A model generated the notes under the pieces. That model did not search any database. It saw only the letters and a list, made by a program, of their open reading frames with translations, and was not told where the DNA came from. A stretch of 64,000 nt of DNA from NCBI RefSeq assembly GCF_000715075.1, contig NC_134095.1, forward strand, positions 53,750,419 to 53,814,418, in the 5' to 3' direction. The position numbers and the translations under genes are program-made. Positions 22,836 to 34,598 of this stretch are shown here, in pieces (the first letter of the stretch is position 1; every line of letters starts with the position of its first letter). This DNA is from Nicotiana tabacum. Its lineage: Eukaryota > Streptophyta > Magnoliopsida > Solanales > Solanaceae.

Positions 22836-24078
22836 GCAAAGTTAGAACATTGCATTCAAATGTGGGGTCTAGCTTAAGTTTATATAAATTTCCATTCAAA
22901 TTTCCAAAACCAATAACTTTATTATCTTTCAAAAGTTTCACAGAAGGATAATGAAAATTCAAATCATATCCACTAATCGATAGTCTTGAAAGAGAAATTA
23001 AATTTCTAGAATATTCTGGAACATAAAAAGTATTTTCTAAATCTAAGTAAAAACCATCCTTCAAAATGAGCCTATAAGTCCCCACGCCTTCCACACGTGA
23101 ACGCGTCCTATTGCCAGAATAGACGTATTGTTCACTTCCTATCGGCTTCCTCTGAGTTAGAAAGCCCTGCATGATTTTGGCAATGTGAATTGTAGCACCA
23201 AAATCAATCCACCATGTATTATCAGAAACTTCAGTAAAATTAGATTCATAACATACAAATGAAAAATTACCTTTCTTCTCAAGCCATTTCTTGTATTTCA
23301 TGCAATCCTTCTTCCAGTGTCCCTTCTTATTACATAAACGACAAGCATCTTTGTCAAAGGTGCTTTTCTTCTTCATGGGAACACTTTTGCCCTTCTTTGC
23401 ATTTCTCTTACCATGAGTCACTATATTAACACTTTCAGGTATCTCATGCTTCAACCTCTCTTCTTCTTGAACACACATGGTCAAAAGTTTATTGATTGAC
23501 CATTTATCCTTATGTGTGTTATAAGAAATCTTGAACGGACCATATTCCGTAGGAAGGGAGTTGAGAATGAAATGCACAAGAAATGGTTCAGACATATCCA
23601 CCTCAAGGGACTTGAGTTTAGTAGCAATGTCTCTCATCTCCATAATGTGCTCACGCACTGTACGACTTCTGTCGAAAGTCATACTTGAGAGCCTCTTCAT
23701 AAGGATGCTGGCCAATGCCTTGTCAGAGCTTACGAATTATTCATCAATTGCCTTCATGTAAGCTTTGACCTTATCACTATTAGGGATAGAACCCCTAATG
23801 CTTTGGCTTATGTGAGCTTTTATGAGGATTAAACTTAAGCGATTAGATCGCTCCCACCGCTCATAATTAGCCTTAGAAGCTGGCGTACTTGATTCCATGG
23901 GAATAGGTGGTTCATCCACATGGAGTGCCAGGTCTAGGTCCGAGCACCCCAAAGTGAGAAGGACTTTCTCCTTCCATTCAACATAATTGTCACCAGAAAG
24001 CATTGGAATTCGAGCATTCTTATTAAAAATAGCAGTAGGAAAAGCGGTAAAGACTGAAAAATAAGGATAAACATACAT
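22729..24078 (-). pseudogene. copia gag and protease
   Basis: Gag runs from 24078. TAA at 23737-23739 interrupts it, and the frame resumes at once (MASILMKRLSSMTFDRSRTV). The nucleocapsid CCHC knuckle is CRLCNKKGHWKKDC. The protease active site reads WWIDFGATIHI; family members have serine in the D-S-G triad, so phenylalanine there suggests a dead protease. The frame ends just after the LWHKRMGHI pre-integrase motif, where a frameshift follows. Confidence 0.85.
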
Positions 24079-25328
24079 AAGCTATGAAGTACAATCCATC
24101 AAAGGTGAATCGCGTAAAATACCGATTCATAGTAAATTCTAAACCTTCCTGTGGGCAGAGGTTGCAACCCATGCATAGAATTTACTGACTTAATTAGACT
24201 AGTAAACCAAGATACATAAAAATTTATCTGTACCTGTAGGTGTAAGATAATTTAACTTAAAGGTTTACTATCTTATTCCAATTAATCTCACCAAAATAGT
24301 TACCTCCCTATAGGGCCAGGTTAACATTTTAATAAGATAACTTGACCAAATAGATGTCATTACCACAAAACATTATGTGATTAATTAATTTAATTTCTTT
24401 TATATTAAATACTCAAGATGTTGTGGTCACTCCTAAATACATCACATAAAAGAAAACTCGAAAATGACATCTTAGTAATTAACCTTAATAATCAACTTAA
24501 ATAAAAATGTTGAATCATCTCAAAATAGGCACACAGAGTATAGGCAGACTGCCTATATCACCTATTAAAAAAAACTTAAACTAACCACCTTAAATAGTAG
24601 CAAGACTAGTTATAGATTCCATATCATATAATGAACTACCAAACATGCAGAATGCATCATAGTTAATTCAGGACTAGTTAAAAAAAGCATTCGACATTGT
24701 TATTATCAAATTCAGATTTCTCTTCAAAAGGGACAAAATTAGATATATTCGGTCAAAGGTTTAACAATTATTAAAACTGAAAACAAAGTCATTTAATAGA
24801 CAGAACCAATCGAATGAAGTTCCAGTATCAACAATTTTTCAAAACAGATATGGGACTTTCAATTAGTCATACCATAAACTTCGGAAACCAAAATTTGTCG
24901 AGAATTCACACAAACAGTAGGCTTCTTCCGACTCATATTCGGAAACCAAGTTGGCATACTTGATTTACGTATAAGCCAAGTAATTTCATGATTACAAGGA
25001 AAGGAACTTTGAATTCCATAACATATAGATCTTCATAAAACACTAAAGCAGCCGGAGATTCTATCATTAAATAATCTATTTTATTCTGTTTAATACTTCA
25101 AAAAATCCAAAAATACACTACATTGGCTATGACACAGTACACGATAGAATCAATTCATAAGCCATATAAGAAATTTATAACATAGAAGATTTAACTGTGC
25201 TGCCGAATATACTTCGTTAATGGTCTATCAATTCCCATCAATCATACAATACTAAATCACAACTCAAATCAAATATGAGTCGTTTTAAAACACTAAACAA
25301 CCGGCTAAAGTCAGGCTCTGATACCACA
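24079..25328 (-). other. Leader region of the copia element
   Basis: About 1.25 kb between the primer-binding site and gag, AT-rich and without coding potential. Unusually long for a copia leader, so it may hold an intron or an old insertion. I could not find boundaries. Confidence 0.5.
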
Positions 25329-25749
25329 TATTGAAATTCGAATACAAACACAGAGCCAACGCAGCAGAATATTAATAGGAACGTACCTTCAGCCATAGTT
25401 GTTCAAGTGATGTGGGGAATTCCTTGTAAGAACCTTGAGAGAAAACCTAAGGAGTCTTCTAGCCTATGCCTATCATAGGATGTCAGACTGATGAAGTCAC
25501 AGGCATATTTATAGGTAGGCTAGGGACTCTTAGGTAAATATTTTAGCCCTAGGAACTTCTCCATAAATTATAATTACCCTAGGGACTCCTAATATATGGT
25601 AATTTCTTTCCATCAAAGAAATACCATATATACATAACTACAGAATATTATCTGATATATTATTTCCTTTGGGAGACAAGGTAAATAATTTATTACCTTA
25701 TATGTGAGCCACACTAGAAGTCTCTAGAAGAGACGGTGAATTTCTTACA
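25329..25749 (-). repeat. 5' LTR of the copia element
   Basis: 421 bp. A TATA-like TATAAATAT on the minus strand lies near 25504-25512. Followed on the right by the target duplication TATTA. Confidence 0.85.
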
Positions 25750-25754
25750 TATTA

Positions 25755-25972
25755 TTGATGAGTTTTACGCTGACTGCCAACCTACCACAACCCTCTTTCT
25801 TTATCCGGGCTTGGGACCATGTGAGTAAGCCCACATCATACGCCACCTAATACTATAGCTTACGATATTACTCTACTAGGATGAAAATCATTTTGGCAAT
25901 ATTAATCTTTTTTATATTAGGAGAATAAAAACAACTCCTAGTAATAATAAAAAATGATAGCACAAAAAAAAC
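25755..25972. other. Flank between copia element and Mutator-like element
   Basis: Unremarkable host sequence interrupted on the left by the copia insertion. It once lay next to 19263 and, before the Mutator-like insertion, next to the ATP synthase promoter side now at 52956. Confidence 0.5.
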
Positions 25973-26251
25973 GAAAAGGGCCAAAAGTATCCCTATCGTA
26001 TGGTAAATGGTTTATAAAAGCCCCCGTCCATCTATCCGTATGAAAATTTATAGGACATTATTTCTAATATCAAATTTACCCCCACGACTAACGGAATTCC
26101 ATGTGTGCATCTCATTAACTGATGTGGCCTTATTTCATTTGTCCAAGTGGATTAGTGGGGCCCATATTATATTTGGGTATTTTTTTACCCATTAAACCGA
26201 TCTGACCCATTTCTTTTACCTATGGGTCAATATTTTAACCCTAAACCAACC
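25973..26251 (+). repeat. Left TIR of the Mutator-like element
   Basis: 279 bp, inverted relative to 52677-52955. It contains well-conserved blocks such as GACTAACGGAATTCCATGTG and ACCCATTTCTTTTACCTATG. It ends about 100 bp before the GRF-protein frame and so probably supplied its promoter. Confidence 0.9.
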
Positions 26252-26352
26252 GAATTTTTACTCGTCTTCTTTCCCAATTTAGAACATAGGTCATCAGTTC
26301 CCCTATTCCCCTTTTTGCTTCCCCAAAATTTCTCTTTTCAACTAATTAAATC

Positions 26353-26811
26353 TTGTCTTTTTCCTTCGAAGTGTCTGAAAATTCTGTCCTTTCAGGTTCA
26401 TCGCGTCTTTGTGGTTGTGGTTTAACTGCAAATCATTTTGTGGCTAAGACTCAATTGAATTGTGGTCGTCGATTCTACAAATGCCCTCATTTTGACGAGG
26501 CCTCTTCATGTGGTTTGTGGGAATGGCGGGATGAAGAGATGCCACCATATGTGACGATGCTAATCCATAACTTGAATACTTCACTGAAGTCAGTGGAAGT
26601 TGAAAGAAATTATCTGAAAAAGATGGTGGCTAACTTGGAAGTTGTTGTTTCTGCTGAAAGACTGAAACTGGAGAAAATAATGGAAGAGGTCGAGGGAATT
26701 AATTCAGCAAAAAGAAGGTTGCTAGGATGGAGGCTCAACTACAAAATATGAAGTTGCTTATTGTGTTTTCTTGGATTGTCTTTGTGTTAGTACTAGTTTT
26801 CAAGATGATGT
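26353..26811 (+). pseudogene. GRF-zinc-finger, coiled-coil, membrane-tail protein of the Mutator-like element
   Basis: The frame holds a GRF-type zinc finger (CGCGLTANHFVAKTQLNCGR, then RFYKCPHF and CGLWEWRDEE): three cysteines and the CGRRFYKCP signature of the family. A coiled coil follows (ERNYLKKMVANLEVVVSAER through LEKIMEEVEG). No ATG heads the frame; the preceding CTTTCAG (about 26391-26397) could be a splice acceptor or the start may be lost. The long frame stops at 26749-26751. A one-base shift near 26690-26715 reveals a hydrophobic tail LLIVFSWIVFVLVLVFKMM ending at TAG near 26811, the normal C-terminus of such GRF proteins. It lies convergent to the transposase. The role is unknown; GRF domains elsewhere bind nucleic acid. 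Confidence 0.75.
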
Positions 26812-27476
26812 AGTGTAGTTATGGTATGATGTAGTTATGTTATGATACGGAAGTTTGAAGTTTATGTATTATGTTTTGATGAAGTTTGAAGTTAAACCAC
26901 AAAATTGAAATATGAAGTTTGCAGATGTTTATGTATTAGGTTCTATTTTTTTCCTTTTTCTGCATTTGTAATGTTTATGTATTATGTTTCCTTTTGTAAT
27001 TCTGCATTTGTAATGGTTCTCTTTTGGTATGAAATGAAGTTTGTTATTATTCTCTTCACTCTCACTTTACATTTAAATTCTGCATTTGTAAAGGTGCACA
27101 TGCACAGACAATCACAATAACAACTTGAAATCACTTATAGATAGACAAGATAGACAAGAAGAACATTGCCATTAATCGAGTACCAAATTTACATTGTTTC
27201 AAGATTTAAGCCCAACAAAACATTGCTATTAGACAAGTAAATGTGTGATCCAAAAACCTGTACCACTGTCACAATATTTACATGTCTAAAAACCTAGAAA
27301 CATAAACAAACATCATGTACTCGAACAGTCATGCAAAAGAAGGATTTTAATGTATATTACATTCATCATTTCTTGCTACACTACTCCCCCTTGCCCCTCC
27401 CCTTGCCTCTTCTAGCTTTGAGATTTCCAATCTTTTTCTATTTCACACCCAACAATTGAGTTGTTGTCATTGCTTC
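26812..27476. other. Middle of the Mutator-like element, left part
   Basis: AT-rich sequence with repeated TTTGAAGTTTATGTATTA-like phrases. It is the 3' flank of the GRF gene and I see no further gene. It is cut at GCTTC (27472-27476) by the chromovirus insertion. Confidence 0.6.
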
Positions 27477-28737
27477 TGTCGCGACCCGATTTTTCCACCC
27501 TCGAGAGTCGTGATTGCGTCTACTGGTGAAAGCTAGGCAAGCCAAATTATTCTAATTACTTAACCTTTTCTAGTTTTAAACCATTATCGGTGATGAGTAG
27601 ATATCATGCAAATAGCGAAAATAATTAAGCGGAAGACAAAATCTGACAATTTATCTTAATACAAAACTGCAGAAGTCTAAATACAACTTTGCCAGAATTT
27701 GGTGTCAAAGCTTCATAGAAGGTCTACGAATACTACATATAAAGTCTGAAAGATAAAATAAACATTGTTTCTGAAATGAGTAAAGGAAACAGGATAAAGG
27801 AAAAAATAGGAGATGACGCCAAGGCCCGCGGACGTCTGCAGGACTACCTCGTGTCGCCTGAGTGGGTTGAAAACAGCACCCTCACTGCGGTCCAAGCACT
27901 CCGATATCAGTATCTGCACACAGTGCAGAGTGTAGTATCAGCACAACCGATACCATGTGCTGGTAAGTGTCTAGCCTAACCTTGGCGAAGTAGTGACGAG
28001 TCTAGGACCAGACTACCAAATAAACTTGTGCAATATAGCATACAAAAATAATAGGAAGCAGATAACAATGATGGCAACAATGATCAACCAGTGATATAAA
28101 TAGCAGGTAACAACAACACCATAAATATTTCTCAACAAATAATAGATACAAGTGAAATCAATTTATCAAGTCCTTCAAATATAAACATTTCGCCTATAAA
28201 TCCTTCAAGTCATAATCTCTAAGATAATATGCTTTTCAATGAATATATTTCGAATATATTTTCTTTAAATAAATATCTTTCAAATGAGCATCTTTCAAAT
28301 ATAATTCTTTCAGTAAAGGTCACCTTGTGACGCCTCATTCACTTAACATAAAGTAGAGTACAACTTCCAACCCAATTAGGAAATCAACAAGAAAAGATGA
28401 AATTATTTCTAGAAATCACTTGATAAAGAAGATACCCTTTTCAATTAAAGTACAATATCGAATAAATCATTACCTTTAATACGAGAAATCAATAAATCAA
28501 AACATAGAAGAAATTCCTTTTTAAGTAAAGTACAACGTCAAACGGTTTAAGAAAAATATTGTTGAGAAATCAATTGAGTTAAACATGTAACAATTGTTGA
28601 AATTTGGAGTATTGAACATAAAAAAAAAAGGAAAAAAAGCATATCAAGAGAATTATAAAGGAATCAGAATCCAACCACTAACAAGAATAAGGAAAACAAA
28701 GGTAGATTTCACTTTCTTTTTACATCTTGTTGCAGGC

Positions 28738-29104
28738 ATGCAACCCGATCCCATTTCCTGTATCTCATGCCAAGCGTGCCACCCGCTCCCATTTCATGTA
28801 TCTCTTGTGGTAGGCGTACCACCCGCTCCCATTTCATTATATTTTGTGGTAGGCGTACCACCCGCTCCCATTTCATTATATGTTGTGGTAGGCGTACCAC
28901 CCGCTCCCATTTCATTATATTTTGTGGTAGGCGTACCACCCGCTCCCATTTTATTATATCTTGTGGTAGGCGTACCACCCGCTCCCATTTCATTATATCT
29001 TGTGGTATGCATACCACCCGCTCCCATTTCATTATATCTTGTGGTAGGCGTACCACCCGCTCCCATTTTATTATATCTTGTGGTAGGCGTACCACCCGCT
29101 CCCA
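28738..29104. repeat. 39-bp minisatellite in the left chromovirus LTR
   Basis: Unit GGTAGGCGTACCACCCGCTC followed by CCATTTCATTATATCTTGT, 39 bp, about 10 copies including two degenerate ones at the left. As 39 is 13 codons, frames on both strands stay open and give the 90-188 codon ORFs here. The GGTAGGCGTACC part is close to palindromic. Confidence 0.95.
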
Positions 29105-29116
29105 GTTACAAGCCAA

Positions 29117-29285
29117 CAATAATCACAAGGAATCCCGGCAAGGGAACAAGAGCAATATAACAACTTCCCGACAAGGAAACAATGATATTTCAACAACATC
29201 CCGGCAAGGGAACAATACTATCAAAACAGACATCCCGGCAAGGGAACAATAATATCAAACAAACATTCCGGCAAGGGAACAATGG
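29117..29285. repeat. CCCGGCAAGGGAACAA repeats, left LTR
   Basis: Five copies of a roughly 30-33 bp unit with the core TCCCGGCAAGGGAACAA, directly after the 39-bp minisatellite. The same block follows the minisatellite in the right LTR. Confidence 0.8.
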
Positions 29286-29944
29286 TGATAATAACATATG
29301 AAGCGCAATAAACCACAACGGAGTCGTAACAATTATAATACAAGACTCACGGGCATGCTTGACACCAATGTATAGATACTCATCACCATGCCTATATGTC
29401 GTACTCCACAATTAACATGTAGCAAATAAGACACAACTCCTAATCCCTCAAGCTAAGGTTAGACCAAACACTTACCTCGCTTTGCAACCGATTCAAAATT
29501 CCAACAAGCCTTTGCCTCGCGAATTTGTGCCCGAAATTCTCAAATCTAGTGATAAACAATTCGATTCAGTCAATAAAAATTGTAGGAATTAATTCCATAT
29601 GAAATTCAACATTTTCCATTAAAAATCCGAAATTGCACTAAAAATTCGCCGTGGGGCCCATGTCTTGGAACCCGACAAAAATTATGGAATATGAAACCTC
29701 ATCCAACCACGAGTCTAACCATACAAAAATTACTAAATTTCGATAACATTTCGACCCTCAAATCCTCAAATCTATCCGAGAGAGTTTTTAAACTCTTTCA
29801 ACTAAATTCATAGATTTAATACCAAAACTAGTAATAGATTCGGGTAATCTAACTAAAATTAAGTTAAGAACACTTACTCCGTTGTTTCCTCTGAAAATCT
29901 ACTCTTCCCGAGCTCCAATTTGACAAAAATGGAAAATGGGGTTT

Positions 29945-30135
29945 TCGGATTATTGTTCACGCGTTTTTACTGTTCACGGGGTACTGTTCATGGTTACTAT
30001 TTATGGGGACTATTCATAGGCACAATTCATGGGTACTATTCAGAGATATTGTTTACGGATACTGTTCATGGATACTGTTTATAGATACTGTTTACTGATA
30101 CTGTATACGGATACTGTTCACGCATGTGCAGTCAT
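29945..30135. repeat. GATACTGTTCACG repeats, left LTR
   Basis: A dozen or so copies of a 15-bp unit like GGATACTGTTCATGG. The matching block in the right LTR is 48190-48370. Confidence 0.8.
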
Positions 30136-30455
30136 TGTTCACACGTGCGAAAAATGCAGAAGCTGCCCAGAAAATTTCAACAGCTAAATTCAAGTCCGAA
30201 TTGATCCGTTAACCTTCTGAAATCCACCCGAGGCCCTTGGGACCTCAACAAAATATACCAACAAGTCCTAAAACATCATACGAACTTAGTCGAAACCTCA
30301 AATCACATAAAAAAATGCTAAAACTGTGAATCACACCCCAATTCAAGGCTAATGAAACTAAGACCATCCAACTTCTATATTCGATGCAAAACCCTATAAA
30401 ATCAAGTCCGATTGACTTCAAATTTTGCACACAAGTCATAAATGACGTAACGAAG

Positions 30456-31740
30456 TGATAGTAGGCTATATAGTTGATATTTACACCTTAATATGACCAT
30501 GCTTTGTTGTTGTTTTATAGGTAAATTGCCAACAAAATGCTCTAAATCTTGTTCTTTTGTTTCGCAGGGAATATTATATGTGAGGAAGCAATATGTAGTG
30601 TTTTGGAGGCGATAATGTGAAGAAAATGCCCACTCAAGAAGTACCCGAGCACTAAGAAGTAGAAAATGGCCTGGGCAAGAAGTCCACCGCGACCGCGGTG
30701 GAACCGCGGTGAACCGCGACAAATTAAAATCGTGAGGCAGAAAGGTCAGCTCTCATTTCGGTCGATCGCGGTTGGCCGCGACCGCGGTGCACTGTTCACG
30801 TTGCTGGAAGTTTGAGGACCAAAGTGTAATTTCGTAAAAACTTTTGTAAAACCCTTATAAGCTTTAGAAACTCGCCCAAAATGGTTTTAACCTTGTTTTA
30901 GACTACTTTTGGAGGCAAGAACAAGTGTGAAAGATCAACCAAACATTAGAGTTTTTCTATCTCCTTTTAATTCTTGCAATTTTATATTATGAACAATTTA
31001 GTAGTTTTCTCTTATTTTGTTATGAGTAGCTAAACACTTATCTAGGGTTGATGGAACCAATTGTTGGTTGAAGTTTTGAATTAAGTTGTTATAATCGAGC
31101 TGGATTTATTATATGATTGTTCAACTACGTTTTGTATGGTGATTAATTGAATGAGCCCTTGATTAATTGTATCTAATTACCTCATATTGCTTGAGAAAGA
31201 ATATTAGGTTAGATAGCTATTGAACAACATCACTTTTGAGTAATTGAAGAGATTCATTACTTGAACTTAAAAGTGGGTTTAGAGATAACAAAAACTTTGG
31301 TGGGATAACTTAGAGTTGCACAACTATTATCAGCTAGAGTAGTTCGAGAGAATGCTCTAGTAAATTATTGTAGTTGATCGAGAGATAATTACGATACCCC
31401 ATAACTCTTAATCCTCATAGAGTATTACGGCGAGATTATAGCAAAAGAGTCAAGACCTAAACTAGCAATTGTGGAAATCACTGCCCTAGACCTTTTTACC
31501 ATTGAATTATCTTTGTTTTAGTTTACTGTTGTTTTTAATAGTATTTGAAGTAGTTAAACAAAAACTCAATTTTAATTGAGCAAAAAAATCTTGCATCTAA
31601 AGATTGATTGAGTTGATAATAACATTGGCGAAGAGTGTAATAGATAGGTTAGTTCCCTGAGGATTCGACTCCGGACTTAAAACCGGATTATATGTGCAGC
31701 AACCGCTTTGTCCTTTAAAAGGCATAGTTGGGCATTATCA
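30456..31740 (+). repeat. 5' LTR of the Athila-type element
   Basis: 1285 bp. At 30687-30800 is a GC-rich cluster of CCGCGGT/ACCGCGG palindromes in otherwise AT-rich DNA. It ends GGGCATTATCA directly before the primer site. Confidence 0.9.
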
Positions 31741-31887
31741 AATATTGGCGCCGTTGCCGGGGACTAACGGTGTTATTTATTACAACTTAAAAGTGGTGTT
31801 AAAATTATTAGTTCAAATCAATTTTCAAAGGTGTTAAACAATTTTCATTGAAATTCTAACGTTTGAACTCTTGTGGAATTCAGGTGT

Positions 31888-33647
31888 ATGCCTAGAAATT
31901 CTTCGAGGACTGGAGAACTGCTTGAAGGAATTTCAGACCCCGAGAAAACATTCAGGGCATTGAACCGTGCCAACAAGAGGATCCAACAATCACAACAACC
32001 ACACCAGCTTGAAATTGACATGGGTGACATAGAAAACGTCAACGAAAACATCAGGGATGAGCCAGCTGACCTAAACGTTAGAGTGGTGGAACCTCTTGTG
32101 CTAGAAGCTGCACTTTATGATTGGGCTCAACCCACAACTGACAACCTGGCAACTGCCATAACCGTGCCTGCAATTCAAGAGGAGACATTCCAGATCACCA
32201 ACAACATGCTACATCTGCTGCAGAATAAGGGATTGTTTTCCGGGTCACACATTGAAGACCCTCAGCAACATTTGAAAAATTTTCTGTCAATTTATGTGAC
32301 GCAAAGGCAGTCAAATGTGACCCCAGAAGCTATCAAGCTATTCCTGTTCCCGTTTTTTGTGACTGGAGAAGCTTAGACTTGGCTGAATTCACTTCCAATC
32401 AACTCCATTATCACCTGGGAGGAATTAGTAAAGCAGTTCCTGAATAAGTTCTACCCGCCCAACAAGACTGCAAGGCAGATTGATGAAATATTGCAGTATA
32501 AGCAGCAGCCAACTGAGACCTTGCAGGAAACTTGGTAAAGATTTAAAGGGATGCTGGTGAAGTGCCCTCACCATGGCATTCCAAACTAGATGCTCGGTCA
32601 GAGGTTCTACATGGGGTTAGCTGCCAATCTAAAGGCCAATATGGATACTTTAGCTGGAGGTGCATTTTTGAGTAAGACATTCACCGAGTGCAAAGTCCTT
32701 CTTGACAAGATGTCCCAGAATTCGGGGTGGATGACTAGAGGTACAACACTGGTGCCCATAGTGCATTCAGTCTCTCTTAACCCAAATAATTCGCATACAG
32801 AGAACATGGCCACACTCATGACTCAGATGGGTATATTGAGAAAGAAGATAGATGAGATGGGTACCAAACAGGTACATATTGTTGACACAACAAATGGAGG
32901 ACTGTGTACACCCTGTGTTAATCAGTCTTATGTGTGTTCATGGAGCGGAGAAGGTGAAAATCAAGAGGCAAGAGAAGATATGAATTATGTTAACAACTTT
33001 GGGGGTCAGTGACAAGGAGGACAACAGTGGAGACCGGCACCAAATCAGCAATACATACCCAACATGCCACAGCCTGGGGGTTTGCAACCTCAAGGCCAAA
33101 TGGTGTCGTACCACCAGAGACAACAGGGCTACCCACAACCGAACCAGCAATAGTTGACATATCAGCCACCTTCTCAGCTGCAAGATAACAACATGGTAGA
33201 GATCAGGGGGATGTTTCAGCAACTCATTGGGACAAATGGTAAGATGCAGGAAAAATTGGCAGTGCATGATTCAGCTATAAAGAACATTGAAACTCAGTTG
33301 AGGCAATTGTTTATGGCTTTAAACAACTGCCCCCAGGGAACATTGCCAGCAGATACAAATATTAACCCCAAGGAGCAAAACCCGAATCAGCTAATGCTAG
33401 TAAGTCTCCAGAATGGGAGAGATTTAGACAAAGAGCAGGAAGTTGCACAAGCCAGCAAAGAGACTACGCCAGCCACTCCAATTGCACTAGAGGTAGATGA
33501 ACCAATAGACCTGACTGAAGTGGTGGTTGAACAGGGTCAAGATGAAAAGGGTAAGGCTAAGGTAAATGAACAAGCTGCAGAACAGGTGGTGCCTCTTTTG
33601 CCACAGACCCCAACAGAGAGAAGCCAGCAAGTAGTGCACAAAGGGTG
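31888..33647 (+). pseudogene. Athila gag
   Basis: ATG 31888 (MPRNSSRTGELLEG). Capsid-type sequence includes FSGSHIEDPQQHLKNFLSIY and EELVKQFLNKFYPPNKTARQ. A glutamine/proline-rich part follows. One frame throughout, interrupted by five stops: TAG 32374-32376, TAA 32536-32538, TAG 32587-32589, TGA 33010-33012 and TAG 33151-33153. It ends at TGA 33646-33648, where similarity passes to another frame. Several of the stops fit C-to-T or G-to-A changes, as expected from deamination of methylated cytosines. Confidence 0.85.
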
Positions 33648-34598
33648 ATACCTGCACCATTCCCTCAGAGACTGGTAAAACAAACGAAGGAAGATCAATA
33701 CAGGAAATTCATGAAGATGTTGCGTCAAATTCAGTTGAATATTCCTTTGATAAATGCCTTGAGGGAGATGCCAGGTTATGCGAAGATGATGAAAGACCTA
33801 ATTTCATGGAAGTTTGATTTTCAGGACCTATCCACAGTGACTCTAACGTAGACCCGCACAACAGTAGTGACCAGACCGATGTCTCAAAAAATGTCCGACC
33901 CAGGTAGCTTCACTATTCCATGCACTATTGGGAGTTATACCTTTGCAAAGGCATTATGTGATTTGGGAGCCAGCATAAATTTGATGCCTCTGGCTGTATA
34001 CACCAAACTGGGCATTGGCAGAGCTAGACCGACTTTGATACTGCTGCAGCTGGCTGACCGCACGGTTAAAAGGCCTACTGGGATTCTTGATGATGTTTTG
34101 GTGCAAGTGGGGAAGTTCATGTTCCCGACATATTTTGTTATTCTGGACTGTCAGGTAGATGAGGAGATACCTATCATTTTAGGTAGGCCATTTTTGGCCA
34201 CTAGGAGAGTACTGATTGATTGAGTGACTGGGAAATTAAAAATGAGACTGAACGATGAAGAAGTCATATTCAATGTTCAGCAATCCATGAGGAGACCCAG
34301 TGAATATGCTAATTGCTCCCTAGTGGAGGCAGTGGATGTGATCCTACAAAAAGATAATATGACCCTGACTGCTAAAGATCCATTGGAGGCATGCCTGACA
34401 AATTTAAAAGAGATGGATGGTGAATGGTTAGCTGAGTGGGTCATGGCACTTGAAGGCCAAGGATTCTGGAAAAGGGAACCTCAGTTCGATTCACTTAAGT
34501 TAGAAAAAAGGGCTACACCTCCAGCAAAGCCATCAGTAGAGGAACCACCCAAGCTAGAGCCGAAGTCGCCCCAGCTCACCTCAGGTACGTTTTCTTAG
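33645..34598 (+). pseudogene. Athila protease region
   Basis: Begins with the linker [20 protein letters not shown] that precedes the protease in Athila elements. The protease has [13 protein letters not shown] as active site and [18 protein letters not shown] as C-terminal flap. It is one frame off from gag and interrupted by TAG 33849-33851 and TGA 34221-34223. The rest ([20 protein letters not shown]) is the linker to RT. Confidence 0.85.

Larger units (their letters stand above)
19269..25749 (-). mobile_element. Ty1/copia LTR retrotransposon, degenerate, 6.5 kb
   Basis: LTRs at 19269-19689 and 25329-25749, flanked by a perfect 5-bp duplication TATTA (19264-19268 and 25750-25754). On the minus strand the LTR starts TGTAAGAAATTC and ends CAATA. 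A primer-binding site TGGTATCAGAGCC (initiator-Met tRNA type) lies two bases beyond the 5' LTR, and a purine tract (AAGTGGGAGAA) precedes the 3' LTR. Domain order is gag, protease, integrase, reverse transcriptase, RNase H, the copia order. A leader of about 1.25 kb (24079-25326) separates primer site and gag. The LTRs differ at about 19 of 421 sites plus indels, clearly older than the Tat insertion. The coding region has several nonsense codons and frameshifts. Confidence 0.9.

Noticed and set aside
28738..29104. Regular repeats resembling a CRISPR array
   Set aside because: Units are contiguous with no variable spacers, lie in a plant LTR and are duplicated in its partner LTR.
28594..29252. 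Overlapping sense and antisense ORFs rich in GVPPAPISLY or MGAGGTPTTRYNE
   Set aside because: Generated by the 39-bp minisatellite inside an LTR; same in the right LTR at 46907-47461.
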